This document shows positions 55,346 to 64,000 of a stretch of 64,000 nt of DNA, piece after piece. The position numbers and the translations under genes are program-made. Position 1 is the first letter of the stretch. Every line of letters begins with the position of its first letter. The notes under the pieces are model-generated. The model was not told the DNA's origin. It saw only the letters and a program-made list of their open reading frames with translations, and did not search any database. This stretch comes from Girardinichthys multiradiatus. Its lineage: Eukaryota; Chordata; Actinopteri; Cyprinodontiformes; Goodeidae. The stretch covers positions 46,983,914 to 47,047,913 of the forward strand of contig NC_061799.1 in assembly GCF_021462225.1 (NCBI RefSeq), given 5' to 3'.

Positions 55346-55938
55346 ATGTTGCTTTACCTCTTTTTGCTTCTATCTCACCTTCTAGGTGAGTTTAAGATCA
55401 GGGATTCAAGTTTTGTTCCAGCTGCTGCATCAACCACAGATACAGACTGCATTTCACTACTTTTCTGCTTTCTTTGCTCTGACTGAATGAAAATCAGCTT
55501 CTCATCATCTTGGAAACTGAACTGACAGAGTTCTACAGTTGATTTAGTTGTGAATGTCCACAGAGTAACTCTGTACAGAGGACATTTGTCCACTGTCTTC
55601 TCCTCTCAGCCTCATGGACAATGTTAGTCTAATGTCTTCATTTCTTTTCCAGGACTAACAGCTGGAGACACAATCTCTGCTGATAGAGATGAAGTCAGAG
55701 GGACAGAAGGACAACCTGTCTCACTCAGCTGTAGCTATGAGACAACATCTGAGTATCCTGACCTTCACTGGTTCAGACATCATTCTGACCTTCAGGCTCC
55801 TCTAAGAACCACCTGGTTCCTCAGCTGAGTATCTTCCTGATGGTGGATGTGTCTCAGCAGCAACATCTGGATCCACTGAGCTGACCATCAGAGAGTTAAC
55901 CCTGGCAGACTCAGCTCTCTACTACTGTGCTCTAGAAA
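55346..55938 (+). pseudogene. V pseudogene with frameshift, CALE group
   Basis: Exon 1 (55346-55385) encodes MLLYLFLLLSHLL. Exon 2 begins at 55653 with DTISADRDEVRGTEGQ, SLSCSYETT, and FR2 LHWFRHHSDLQAPL. It then runs RTTWFLS to a TGA at about 55826. In another frame the rest is readable: EYLPDGGCVSAATSGSTEL then TIRELTLADSALYYCALET with the second cysteine. So one indel or a small rearrangement in FR2/CDR2 breaks it. It is the best-preserved member of this subgroup, the others being at 10709, 27323 and 37274. Its RSS is perfect. Confidence 0.9.
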
Positions 55939-55977
55939 CACAGTGATACAAAGTGTAGAAGAGGCTGTACAAAAACC
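55939..55977 (+). promoter_or_regulatory. RSS of V pseudogene, 23-bp spacer
   Basis: Heptamer CACAGTG at 55939-55945, 23-bp spacer, nonamer ACAAAAACC at 55969-55977, both consensus. The spacer sequence is unrelated to the 22-bp spacer of the other V segments, and no CTCF-like core follows. Confidence 0.92.
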
Positions 55978-56426
55978 TGAACACAGATATCTGACTACTC
56001 TTCAAAGAGGAGGGAAGTGGTATTCAAAGCACATCTTCATATCAGATGGATTCTTCTAATTCCTGTTTTATCAGAGTCTCTGTGGTTACAGCTGCTAATC
56101 AAACACTGAGGAGGATCCACAGGAGCAGAGTTACAGCTGATCTACCTCACTCACAGGGACAAGTAGAGGAAATATATCAAACTCTTAAGTTGAGACAAAG
56201 ACTGACTGAAAACTCTACATTTCTTTTTTGTCTTATTTTAGATGGTCTAATAATAAAGAGATAAAACCTGAAAATAAAAAAAATAAATAAAATGTCTTTA
56301 TTTAATAAAGCAAACATCTGAACAGTAGTTAGTTCCAAAGACTGAAACACTGATGTCCAATCGGAAACAAACTCTGAAGGTTTAATCAAAGAAAATATAA
56401 ACAACCTCCTCTTTATTAAAATTATT

Positions 56427-56830
56427 TAATTCAATTTAATTCAGTTTATTTAAATAGCTCCAAATCACAACACATGTCGTCTCAAGGTTCTTCACAACAG
56501 TCAGGTTCATACATTCCTATTAATTGTAATCATTGAACAGTTCAGTCAGATTCAGTTATTTATTCAAATTGGATAAAAAGTTTTTCTATCTAAGGAAACC
56601 CAGCAGATTGCATCCAGTCAGTGACTTGCAGCATTCACTCCTCCTGGATGAGCATGTAGAGACAGTGGACAGTCACTGGTGTTGACTTTGCAGCAATCCC
56701 TCATACTGAGCATGCATGTAGCGACAGTGGAGAGGAAAAACTCCCTTTTAACAGGAAGAAACCTCCAGCAGAACCAGAACCAGGCTCAGTGTGAGCGGCC
56801 ATCTGCCACGACCGACTGGAGGTTTGAGAG
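56427..56830. repeat. Dispersed repeat
   Basis: 56430-56600 matches 26046-26204; 56685-56830 (TTGCAGCAATCCCTCATAC, GGAAGAAACCTCCAGCAGAA) matches 33110-33260. Probably the two ends of one fish repeat. Confidence 0.65.
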
Positions 56831-57335
56831 AACAGAGCAGAGACACAAAGAGAACAAAGAAGCACTGATCCAGGAGTACTTTCTATGGGAAGGAAAAGTA
56901 AATGTTAATGGATGTAGCTCCTTTAGTCGTTTCATCTAGAAAGAAAGAACAGATAAACTCTGATCCAGTTTTCAAGGTTAGAGTCTGAATTTATGGTTTA
57001 CATGTTTGTTCACATCACAATTTTACAATCTCATCCCATCTTCTGTACATTACAGTAAATTTACATCACCAAACATTATTTCACAACCGTTACAGAGAAG
57101 GAGGGATGATTGGTTCTCCCTAAACAATATCAAGGATTTATTTGTGAAATCAAAACTTTCTAGAACAGGACCTGTGGGATGTATATTTATCGTACCAAAA
57201 CAAAAGAAAGACAGATGGATATGAATGGATACAACAACCTTAAACCAGACAAAAGATGGTCAAAGTGGTGTAACAAAACTAATCCATCTTTCCCAGCTTT
57301 TCAAGAATATACCCTTTTGTAGTCTTATGGCATAA
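56831..57335. other. Intergenic DNA with a small L1-like scrap
   Basis: Frame 57105-57225 reads RDDWFSLNNIKDLFVKSKLS, which could be a scrap of a LINE, but nothing firm is visible. Confidence 0.35.
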
Positions 57336-59148
57336 TTCAATTCAATTCAAATTCAATTCAAAAATACTTTATTAATCCTAAAGGGAAATTAAATGTTGTT
57401 GTAGCTCATATTATGAAGGTTTCCTCAAAGAGTCGTTGTAGATGCTGATGGTTGTGGGCAGGAAGGATCTCCTGTAGCGCTCCGTCTTACAGCAGATCTG
57501 AAGAAGCCTCTGACTGAAGACACTCTGTTGTTGTAGGACAGTCTCATGAAGAGGATGCTCAGGGTTCTCCATAATGTTCTTCATTTTATGAAGAATCCGT
57601 CTTTCCACAATGATCTCCAGAGGTTCCAGAGGAGTCCCCAGAACAGAACCAGTCTTCTTTATCAGCTTGTTGAGCTTTTTTAAGTCCCTGGTTCTGATGC
57701 TGCTTCCCCAGCAGATGATGGCAGAAGAGATCAGACTCTCCACAACAGACTTATAGAAGATCTGCAGCATCTTGCTGGAAACATTGAAGGTCCTAAGCTT
57801 CCTCAAGAAGTACAGTCTGCTCTGTCCCTTCTTGTAGATGGCTTCACAGTTGCATCTCCACTCTAGTCTGTTGTCCAGGTGAACACCGAGGTATTTATAC
57901 TCCTCCACCACCTCCACTTCTTCTCCCATGATAGAAATAGTTTTTGACTTATTCTTGTTTCTCTTAAAATCTACAATCATCTCCTTTGTTTTAGTCACAT
58001 TCAAAATGAGATGATTGTTTCCACACCATGCCACAAAGAGGTCCACCACCTTCCTGTACGCAGCTTCTTGTCCATCTCTGATCCACCCCACGACTGCAGA
58101 ATCATCCGAGTATTTCTGAATCAGAATCAGAAAAGCTTTATTGCCAAGTACGTTTTTGGACATACAAGGAATTTGTTTTGGCGTAGTCGGTGCAATACAA
58201 TACAAATTAAACAGTATAAACATATCTACAATATAATATTAATATATGTGCACAGTTTTAAGTGAGTGAGAGTAAATATAGAGCAGTATAAGGGGTGGGG
58301 GGCTGACATGATCTGGACCTCCAGCCTTATTCCTATTCAGTCTCTCCAGTTGTGTCTTCACTTGACTTCTTGAGACACACATGTGGAAGGGGGAAGCAAA
58401 GGAAGTATCAGCATCTTCTGATATGGTTGAAGGCAAACATGTAGAAGCAGAAGGTTCTATGGCTGAGGTGGAAAATAAAAAATTTGAGGTGTTACTGGAC
58501 AGCTGTGGGTCCTGTGGGTCAAAGGAAGGTGGAATGTCTGTGTGGCTGTGAGCAGGAGAGGAAGATGCGAAGCTTGTTTCTGAACTGAACCTATTGAAGA
58601 ATGTGTTCAGTTCATTGGCTCTGTCCAGACCTTCATCGGTCCGATCATCCCTCTGCTTGAAGCCCGTGATCTTCTTCATCCCTGTCCACACATCTCTGAT
58701 ATTGTTTTGCTGGAGCGGCTCTCCAGCTTCTTCTTGTACACCTCCTTGCTGTCTCTTATCTTGACTTTAAGTTGCTTCTGTAAACTCCTCAATAATTATC
58801 TGTCTCTCTCTCTGAAGGCTCTTTTCTTCTTGTTAAGCAGGTCCTTCAGGTCACTGGTGATTCAAGGTTTGTTATTGGGGAAGCATCTCACGGTTCTGGT
58901 GGGGATGATGTTATCCACACAGAAGTTTATATAGTCGGTTACACACTCAGTCATGGCATTGATGTCCTCTCCATGTGGCTGGAACAGTCTGTAGCCTCAA
59001 AGCAACCTTGCAGAGATTCTTCAGCTTCCTGTGACCATTTTCTCACAGTCCTCTTTATTACAGGTTGCCTCTGAACAAGGGGCTTATATTTCGAGCAGAG
59101 AAAAACAAGATTGTGATCTGATTTGCCCAGAGGAGGTCTTGCTGTAGA
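57336..59148 (-). mobile_element. LINE with nested LINE tail, RT core missing
   Basis: The 3' end at 57336 has (AATTC)n and TTTATTAATCC. Frame 58090-57411 is the C-terminal RT: YSDDSAVVGWIRDGQEAAYR, VEVVEEYKYLGVHLDNRLEW, SFLPTTISIYNDSLRKPS. Frame 58691-58310 is the N-terminal side: DRANELNTFFNRFSSE, VSRSQVKTQLERLNRNKAGG. Between them about 170 bp of another LINE's 3' end (58118-58290, matching 5690-5850 in reverse) replaces the central RT from NDYRPV to APQGTVLSP. Upstream, 58700-59148 carries the linker after the endonuclease (RPPLGKSDHNLVFLCSKYKP). Confidence 0.88.
58118..58290 (-). mobile_element. Nested 3' end of Rex1/CR1-group LINE
   Basis: In reverse it reads ...CTTGGCAATAAAGCTTTTCTGATTCTGATTC, matching 5690-5850. 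It creates a chimeric open frame (58223-57411) by joining its 3' untranslated sequence in frame to the host LINE's RT. Confidence 0.88.
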
Positions 59149-60496
59149 GATGTATGAGTCCTTGAAGTGATTGTCGAACCATTCCTCCACTGAAGGCCTC
59201 TCTAGTTTCAACCATTTCCTCGTTATGGCTTTCTTAGATGCAGCACTCAAGATCTGGAATAAGTATTTATCACTGGAAGAGACATCTCCTAATGGTAGAG
59301 CTCCTAGATATAAAGATACAAATTCAAAAAGAACCCCCGTTTGGAATACCTTTCGCAGAATATCACATACCTCTTTCCAGAAAGGGAGTAATATTGGACA
59401 AGACCAGAAAATATGAAAATGATTTGTCTTGAGACATCTACACTGTCTCCAGCATATCAAAGAATTGGTGTAGTGACTTTTTTGGACTGGAGTGATGAAA
59501 TATCTAATTAGGGTTTTCCAACAAAACTCTCTCCATACTGTCGAGTTTGATGTTCTCCATTGAATCTCGCAAAGATGTTTTCAATCTTCTTCTTTATTAC
59601 TAGATTTCCTACCCTCCCCCATTTCTGTTTTACCTGCGTAGAACTCCCTTTCTTCTTTTGTAAACCTCTATATAGCCTAGCAATAGTTTTTTGTTTTTTT
59701 CTCGAATTTGAAGCGTATGCATCCATAAATTTTTCAATATATCACTGTCCCAGTGTTCTTGTTTAATCTCTTTCCTGATTTGCTCAATACGGTGACGAAC
59801 CTGTAAGAATCTATAGAAATCAGCATTAATTGAATCAAACTGTCTCTTAAGGCATTGAAAACTGTTCACCGACCCTTTACACAAAAAAGTACAATACGCT
59901 GTTAAACCACGAGTTTTCCAACTTTTAAATCTTGTATCTATGCTTTTTGGCATAAAGTCTAGATCAAATAAGCACCATCTCAATAATTTTATCGCCTCTG
60001 TCAAATGATTTGTATTTATTACCTTTTTCCATGTCTTAATTGATAGACCAATCCATGGGTTCCCCAGACTAATTAACTCATACATCATTCCCTTATTCCC
60101 TAATCCTGCTTGAATTGGAAACTCTGCCATTCTGGCCCCCTCTATCTCCATCCATCTAGCCCTATACTCTGGGTTGCATCAAGACACCAATGGTCTGATC
60201 TGTGCAGCTGTATAATAATCTTTGAAGCAAGGGAGCGCTAGACCAACCTCATTCTTTGCCAACTGTAAATTCCGAAATTTAATTCTTGGTCTTCGTCCCT
60301 TCCATATATACCTCGATATGAGTTTATCCCACTCATGAAACTGTTGATCAGGTATATCTATAGGAAGGGACTGAAAAAGATAAAGTAACCTCGGCAGAAT
60401 TATCATTTTAACAGATTCAATATGGAAACCAAAGTTGAGAAATGGCATTGATTCCCATCTTCCTATGTCTTCAACAACCTCCTCCTTAAAGAACAA
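59149..60496 (-). mobile_element. L1-type LINE ORF2 C-terminal part, broken
   Basis: Minus frames from 60496: MPFLNFGFHIESVKMIILPR, DKLISRYIWKGRRPRIKFRN, then 60151-59630 and 59460-59150. These are the region after the RT in vertebrate L1 ORF2. It ends with CRCLKTNHFHIFWSCPILLPF, the cysteine-histidine motif of L1, and LKLERPSVEEWFD. At 59149 the frame passes without a stop into the endonuclease end of the neighbouring LINE, so the junction is a fusion of two elements. Confidence 0.82.
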
Positions 60497-61744
60497 TTAA
60501 CACAACAGACCAACTCCAGGTTTCCTGCAAGCAACCAGAGCCTCACAACTTTGTCACTTTCAGCCTTTTCACCAAACTGGTGTCAGTGCTTAACTGGTGC
60601 TAGAGCTTAGACCAGTTATATCTAAGACAAACTCACTGACAAACGCTGAAAACCAGTGCTATCCCCTTTCAGCATGAGCTTGAGATGGACTCAGGAAGAA
60701 CAGAAGCAGAAGTCCTGGCAAAATGTTTCCTCCTATCCTTTCCAATGGTCTAAGCCCCAATTTGTATTTTTAGGAGTCAAGGAGAAAGCTTCTTCTTGGA
60801 ATAATATCCCCAGAAGACCCCAAAGAATCTGGTTTAGCTTCAACCATAAATCGAACATCTCTTTGATTTGTAGTTTTATGCAGATTCACTCTCAACAAGA
60901 ACTAGTTCTAAGTTCCTTTCACAAAGATCTAAATATTATGTTCAGAATTCACAGCTAGAAGGTTCTGAACAATTATTTGCTTGTAAACCCAGTGGTTCTC
61001 TTCTGTAGTTCTTCTCTTGCAGTCCTACATGTTGAGATGTGGAGTGGGTCCACTCCATGGCTGCAGCCCAGTCCTGAGGGGTCGAAAGCAGAACTAGAAG
61101 TGAAAGGACACCTGGGCAGAAGGGACTTTAGAGGGTTCATTCTTTACTCTTTATGGTCGATATGGTCCAAGTGAAATGAAAATTCATGATGCATTTTATT
61201 ATTACTGAATGCCTGTAAAACAATTCATCACCATATGTAGTTCAGACCAGGCTTGTCATGATACTAAATTTCAAACTTAATACCGATACCAAGAAAAATA
61301 CTCGATACAATTTTTGATACCACAGAATTTTTTTGAAGGTACGGAGTTCTTTCTGCTTAAGAGCAAAAATGATGAAATATGTTCAGTTACAAATGACAAT
61401 ATTTTAACTTCCTTAAACCAATAAGTATAGAACAATTCAGCCCTTATTTAGACAAATCTATGATTTAAGTGCTACTTCCCTGTTTAGCTGAGTATAAGTG
61501 TTAATATCCTTTATGGAAGTATATACCTTTAATTCAGTGATTTAATTATTTTATCTTATTATAATTACTTATCTACAGTGTGCCGCTGTGTGCTTCCATT
61601 TGCCTGTCAAATTGATGTTGATACAAATAACTGTTGTGCCCCCAGCCATTAATTATCATGGATAAAATATGGAATCTGAACTGTCCACAAACAAGATGCT
61701 GGTAGGAAACGCTTCACCTTTAAATGTAGGCTAACCCCCACCTA
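60497..61744. other. Intergenic DNA
   Basis: No gene recognised. The frame at 60656-60958 has no domain that I know. Confidence 0.4.
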
Positions 61745-62345
61745 GTCCAGCCCAGGAAGGAGGAGTCACAGCTGGAACCCCTGTGATGTCATAGAGCCAC
61801 TGAAACAAAAACACTTTGCTGGCCGAACTTTGTTTCTCTTCCACGACTCCCAGAAGACCGAACAGGAGAGGCATCGCGCATAAATGTCCGACCTGCTGGC
61901 AAGCTGAACGAATTCTTCAAACTTGGATCCAGAGTTGACAACAATCAGAAGGTCCAATACCCGCTGATTGAGAGCAACCAATGTTAAGTATGATCTGCTG
62001 TCCGAATAATCCAGTGTTCATACAAAAGGGGTAATAAGGAGAAGCTTGTCTTCAACGTTTCTTTCTGAGCTTTTGCAGAAAAGCAACCTGAGCCAGAGAT
62101 GTCCTCAAAGAGACGTCGTTTTTTATTACGTCGCCTGAAGTGGTTTTGTCCACAACCGGAGAAGAAGGTTTCAGAACCACAGTTCTGCATGCTGATGCAG
62201 CCCGACCCCCGCTGCTACTGAGAAGCTGCAATGTTTCTTTATTTGTGCACACCACATGGTTGAGCTGGACCAACTTCGCTTCTTAAGCCACCTTTGGACC
62301 TCCTTCTTCAGAATAGTTTATGTAAGAGGTGGTGTTTGGAACGAG
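61745..62345 (+). repeat. Dispersed repeat R-A, copy 4
   Basis: CCAGCCCAGGAAGGAGGAGT, ATCCAGTGTTCATACAAAAG and GTAAGAGGTGGTGTTTGGAA match the other copies in order. Confidence 0.65.
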
Positions 62346-62639
62346 AAGATCAATTGACCACACTGTTCAATCCAGTTAAAGCTGCTCTAGGCTGACACAT
62401 AAATTTCATTGATACACTGAGGTTTGTGCTCGGTCTCATGTAACAAGGCAGAGCGTAGAGTATATCACGATGAGTCTTCTTAGTTTCGGTGTGTTCCACC
62501 TTCTTCATCCATGAGAGGAGTAGGATTTGGACCCTGGTACCGTGGTTATACTATTTTTCTGCTTTTCTGCATAAAATATTCCAAATTTAATTACAGTTGT
62601 AGTATGTCATTTATAGTTTAAAGGGTAAATGGAATCTAT
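62346..62639. other. Intergenic DNA
   Basis: No gene seen. Confidence 0.4.
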
Positions 62640-62880
62640 TTGCCTGAAAAGAAGGACTTAAGCAACCAAAGAGGAACAGTTACAGTATTAAAATACGGCA
62701 CAGGGCGCACACCAACCCCCGGCAGCAAGACCACCCGGCACCAAGCAGGGGACACCCCCCCAGAGCCCACAACACATTGGGTAGGCATCAGCTCAATGCA
62801 GCAGTCAAAACCCGGAAGGACCAAGGTCCATGGAAATGTATTCAGCTGCAGACGTGTACAATTTCTGTCTTTCTGGTAAT
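62640..62880 (+). repeat. C-rich repeat
   Basis: The central part (CACCAACCCCCGGCAGCAAG, GGCATCAGCTCAATGCAGCA) resembles 51450-51750. No coding domain. Confidence 0.45.
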
Positions 62881-63387
62881 TTTGCTTAATATTTTCTTTA
62901 TTGATCAGCTATAACAGCAGGGTAGGATGCTACAGGTTCCTACTTCTTTCTGCGCTAATATTCAGCTTCAGTCTGACAGCACCATAACCTGTGTTATTAT
63001 TAGCCACATTAGCCTCCAGTGCCTCCAGTGCCTTTACAACTAAACAGAAGAGGAATGGATGCTGGGGTGGTGATGGGAGCACTGGTTAATTTTGTTGATT
63101 CACTGTTTAGTTATCGACTGTGAGCAAATGGTCCCATAATCAAAATGTAGCATTGCATGCAGGGGCAAAAATCCCATTTAATGTTAATTCACTGTTGTTT
63201 GGGGGGTGCAGTAAGCAGCATCTACGAGAGTAATTTGTGAGGAGGACATGAAAATTATCTCTCTGCCTTTCTTTTTCCTGCCCCTTTGTGACGTTTCTTG
63301 TAGGGTTTAGCCTCAAAATGTTAAATAACGTTATTAAAAGTAATAATAGTAGTTATAGCATTGTTCTTTACTCACCTGCTTGGCTGA

Positions 63388-63388
<1 letters not shown>
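62881..63388. other. Intergenic DNA
   Basis: No gene seen. Confidence 0.4.
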
Positions 63389-63423
<35 letters not shown>

Positions 63424-63713
63424 TTTTATTATATGTAGTGAGGACCATGTGTTGACTCCCATTGACTTCCATTGGTTTTCAGTCATTTTCAACCCTTTCT
63501 ATGCCCTAACCCTGACAATAACCCTAAACCTAACCATTACCAGTGCTTATCTAACCCTAACCTTAACCTAAACTCAATTCACATCTTAGTCCTAAACCTA
63601 ACTGTTAGCAAAATAGGTCGTGAGGACCAGCAAAATGTCCTCACTTTGGTACAAACGGTCCTCAATTTGATGGTGAAATCGGGAAAATGGTCTCACTGTG
63701 ATGCCAAGACAGG

Positions 63714-63747
<34 letters not shown>
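63389..63747. repeat. Repeat bounded by two (CA)n arrays, telomere-like words
   Basis: (CA)n at 63389-63420 and 63715-63747 flank about 295 bp. That stretch contains several CCCTAA/CCTAAC words (63500-63605) between TAGTGAGGACC and AATGTCCTCACTTTGG. I recognise it as a repeat common in fish; class uncertain. Confidence 0.65.
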
Positions 63748-63748
<1 letters not shown>

Positions 63749-64000
63749 CAGATGTCATTAGCACACATCCACTACCAGACAAAAAAAATGAATATGCATA
63801 GTTAATAATAATATTAAATAAAAATAATATATAGATTATTTTGTATCAAGTTTTTTAACAATAAAACTGAACAATCTTTGAGTTTAAAATAAATTAGATA
63901 TCAGTCAAACTAATCATCAACTTTAACAGCAAATATAAATTAGGCTTATATCTGACATTAACTTCCTGACAGAAAGTTTTCAAAACTCTGGCCTCTTTTT
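63748..64000. other. AT-rich end of window
   Basis: No gene seen. Confidence 0.4.

Larger units (their letters stand above)
55035..56155 (+). repeat. Duplicated V-downstream block, copy 3 (longest)
   Basis: Matches 10398-11292 with an extra internal piece (about 55805-56035) that the left copy has lost, and matches 27012-27337. Confidence 0.9.

Noticed and set aside
57411..58223. 270-aa minus-strand open frame as a gene
   Set aside because: It is a fusion of LINE 3' untranslated sequence with a LINE reverse transcriptase fragment.
1..64000. TRA/TRD J segments, D segments or constant exons
   Set aside because: I looked for FGxG-type J motifs next to an RSS and for C-domain exons and found none that hold up.
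1..64000. CRISPR arrays, bacterial operons, tRNA or rRNA genes
   Set aside because: The sequence is vertebrate. The only tRNA-like match is the 18-base primer site at 465-482, which is too short for a gene.

Overview
The window is teleost fish genomic DNA from the V-segment part of a T-cell receptor alpha/delta locus (TRA/TRD). The evidence is a set of two-exon immunoglobulin V segments, all on the plus strand. Each has a signal-peptide exon, a phase-1 GT-AG intron, and a V exon ending in [10 protein letters not shown] or [11 protein letters not shown] recombination signal (RSS) follows directly: heptamer CACAGTG, a 22-bp spacer and a nonamer ACAA(A/G)AACC or close to it. Fish-type LINE, Tc1/mariner, piggyBac, hAT and LTR elements fill the rest. 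No J segment, constant exon or unrelated host gene was seen.

There are eight V segments with open frames: V2 (9946-10397), V4 (15423-16048), V5 (17547-17982), V6 (26569-27011), V7 (31666-32294), V8 (35042-35634), V9 (47381-47797) and V10 (54555-55034). Broken or partial V segments lie at 9555, 10709, 27323, 37274 and 55346. V2 and V6 have tyrosine in place of the first conserved cysteine. Seven of the eight carry the exact core CCACTAGAGGGC, which fits the CTCF consensus CCASYAGRKGGC, just downstream of the RSS and in V orientation; V2 has one mismatch. The gap from the nonamer is 18 bp in six and 34 bp in two (V4, V7). V4 and V7 also have a second copy about 150 bp upstream of the leader. 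This RSS-plus-CTCF-like unit is the most interesting regulatory structure in the window.

Layout. 1-1633: one LTR, with a tRNA-Asn primer binding site, of a minus-strand LTR element. 1636-8560: nested transposons, duplicated at 40045-50369. 9555-11292: V fragment, V2 and a V pseudogene. 14849-18060: V4 and V5. 18504-26278: LINE-rich. 26457-27337: V6 and a truncated neighbour. 28533-30610: a complete but inactivated piggyBac element. 31092-35702: V7 and V8. 36236-44534: repeats, including the second copy of the nested block. 47260-47865: V9. 48098-54500: repeats. 54555-55977: V10 and a V pseudogene. 56427-64000: LINE fragments and low-complexity sequence.

The array grew by duplication. V2, V6 and V10 share a downstream block that continues into a second V segment, now a pseudogene. 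V4 and V7 sit in a 1.3-kb duplicate that is almost identical except in the CDR1 and CDR2/FR3 parts of the V exon. The left copy of the large nested block lacks a stretch of about 3.9 kb that in the right copy holds V9 and the 5' end of a Tc1 element, which suggests a V segment was deleted there.
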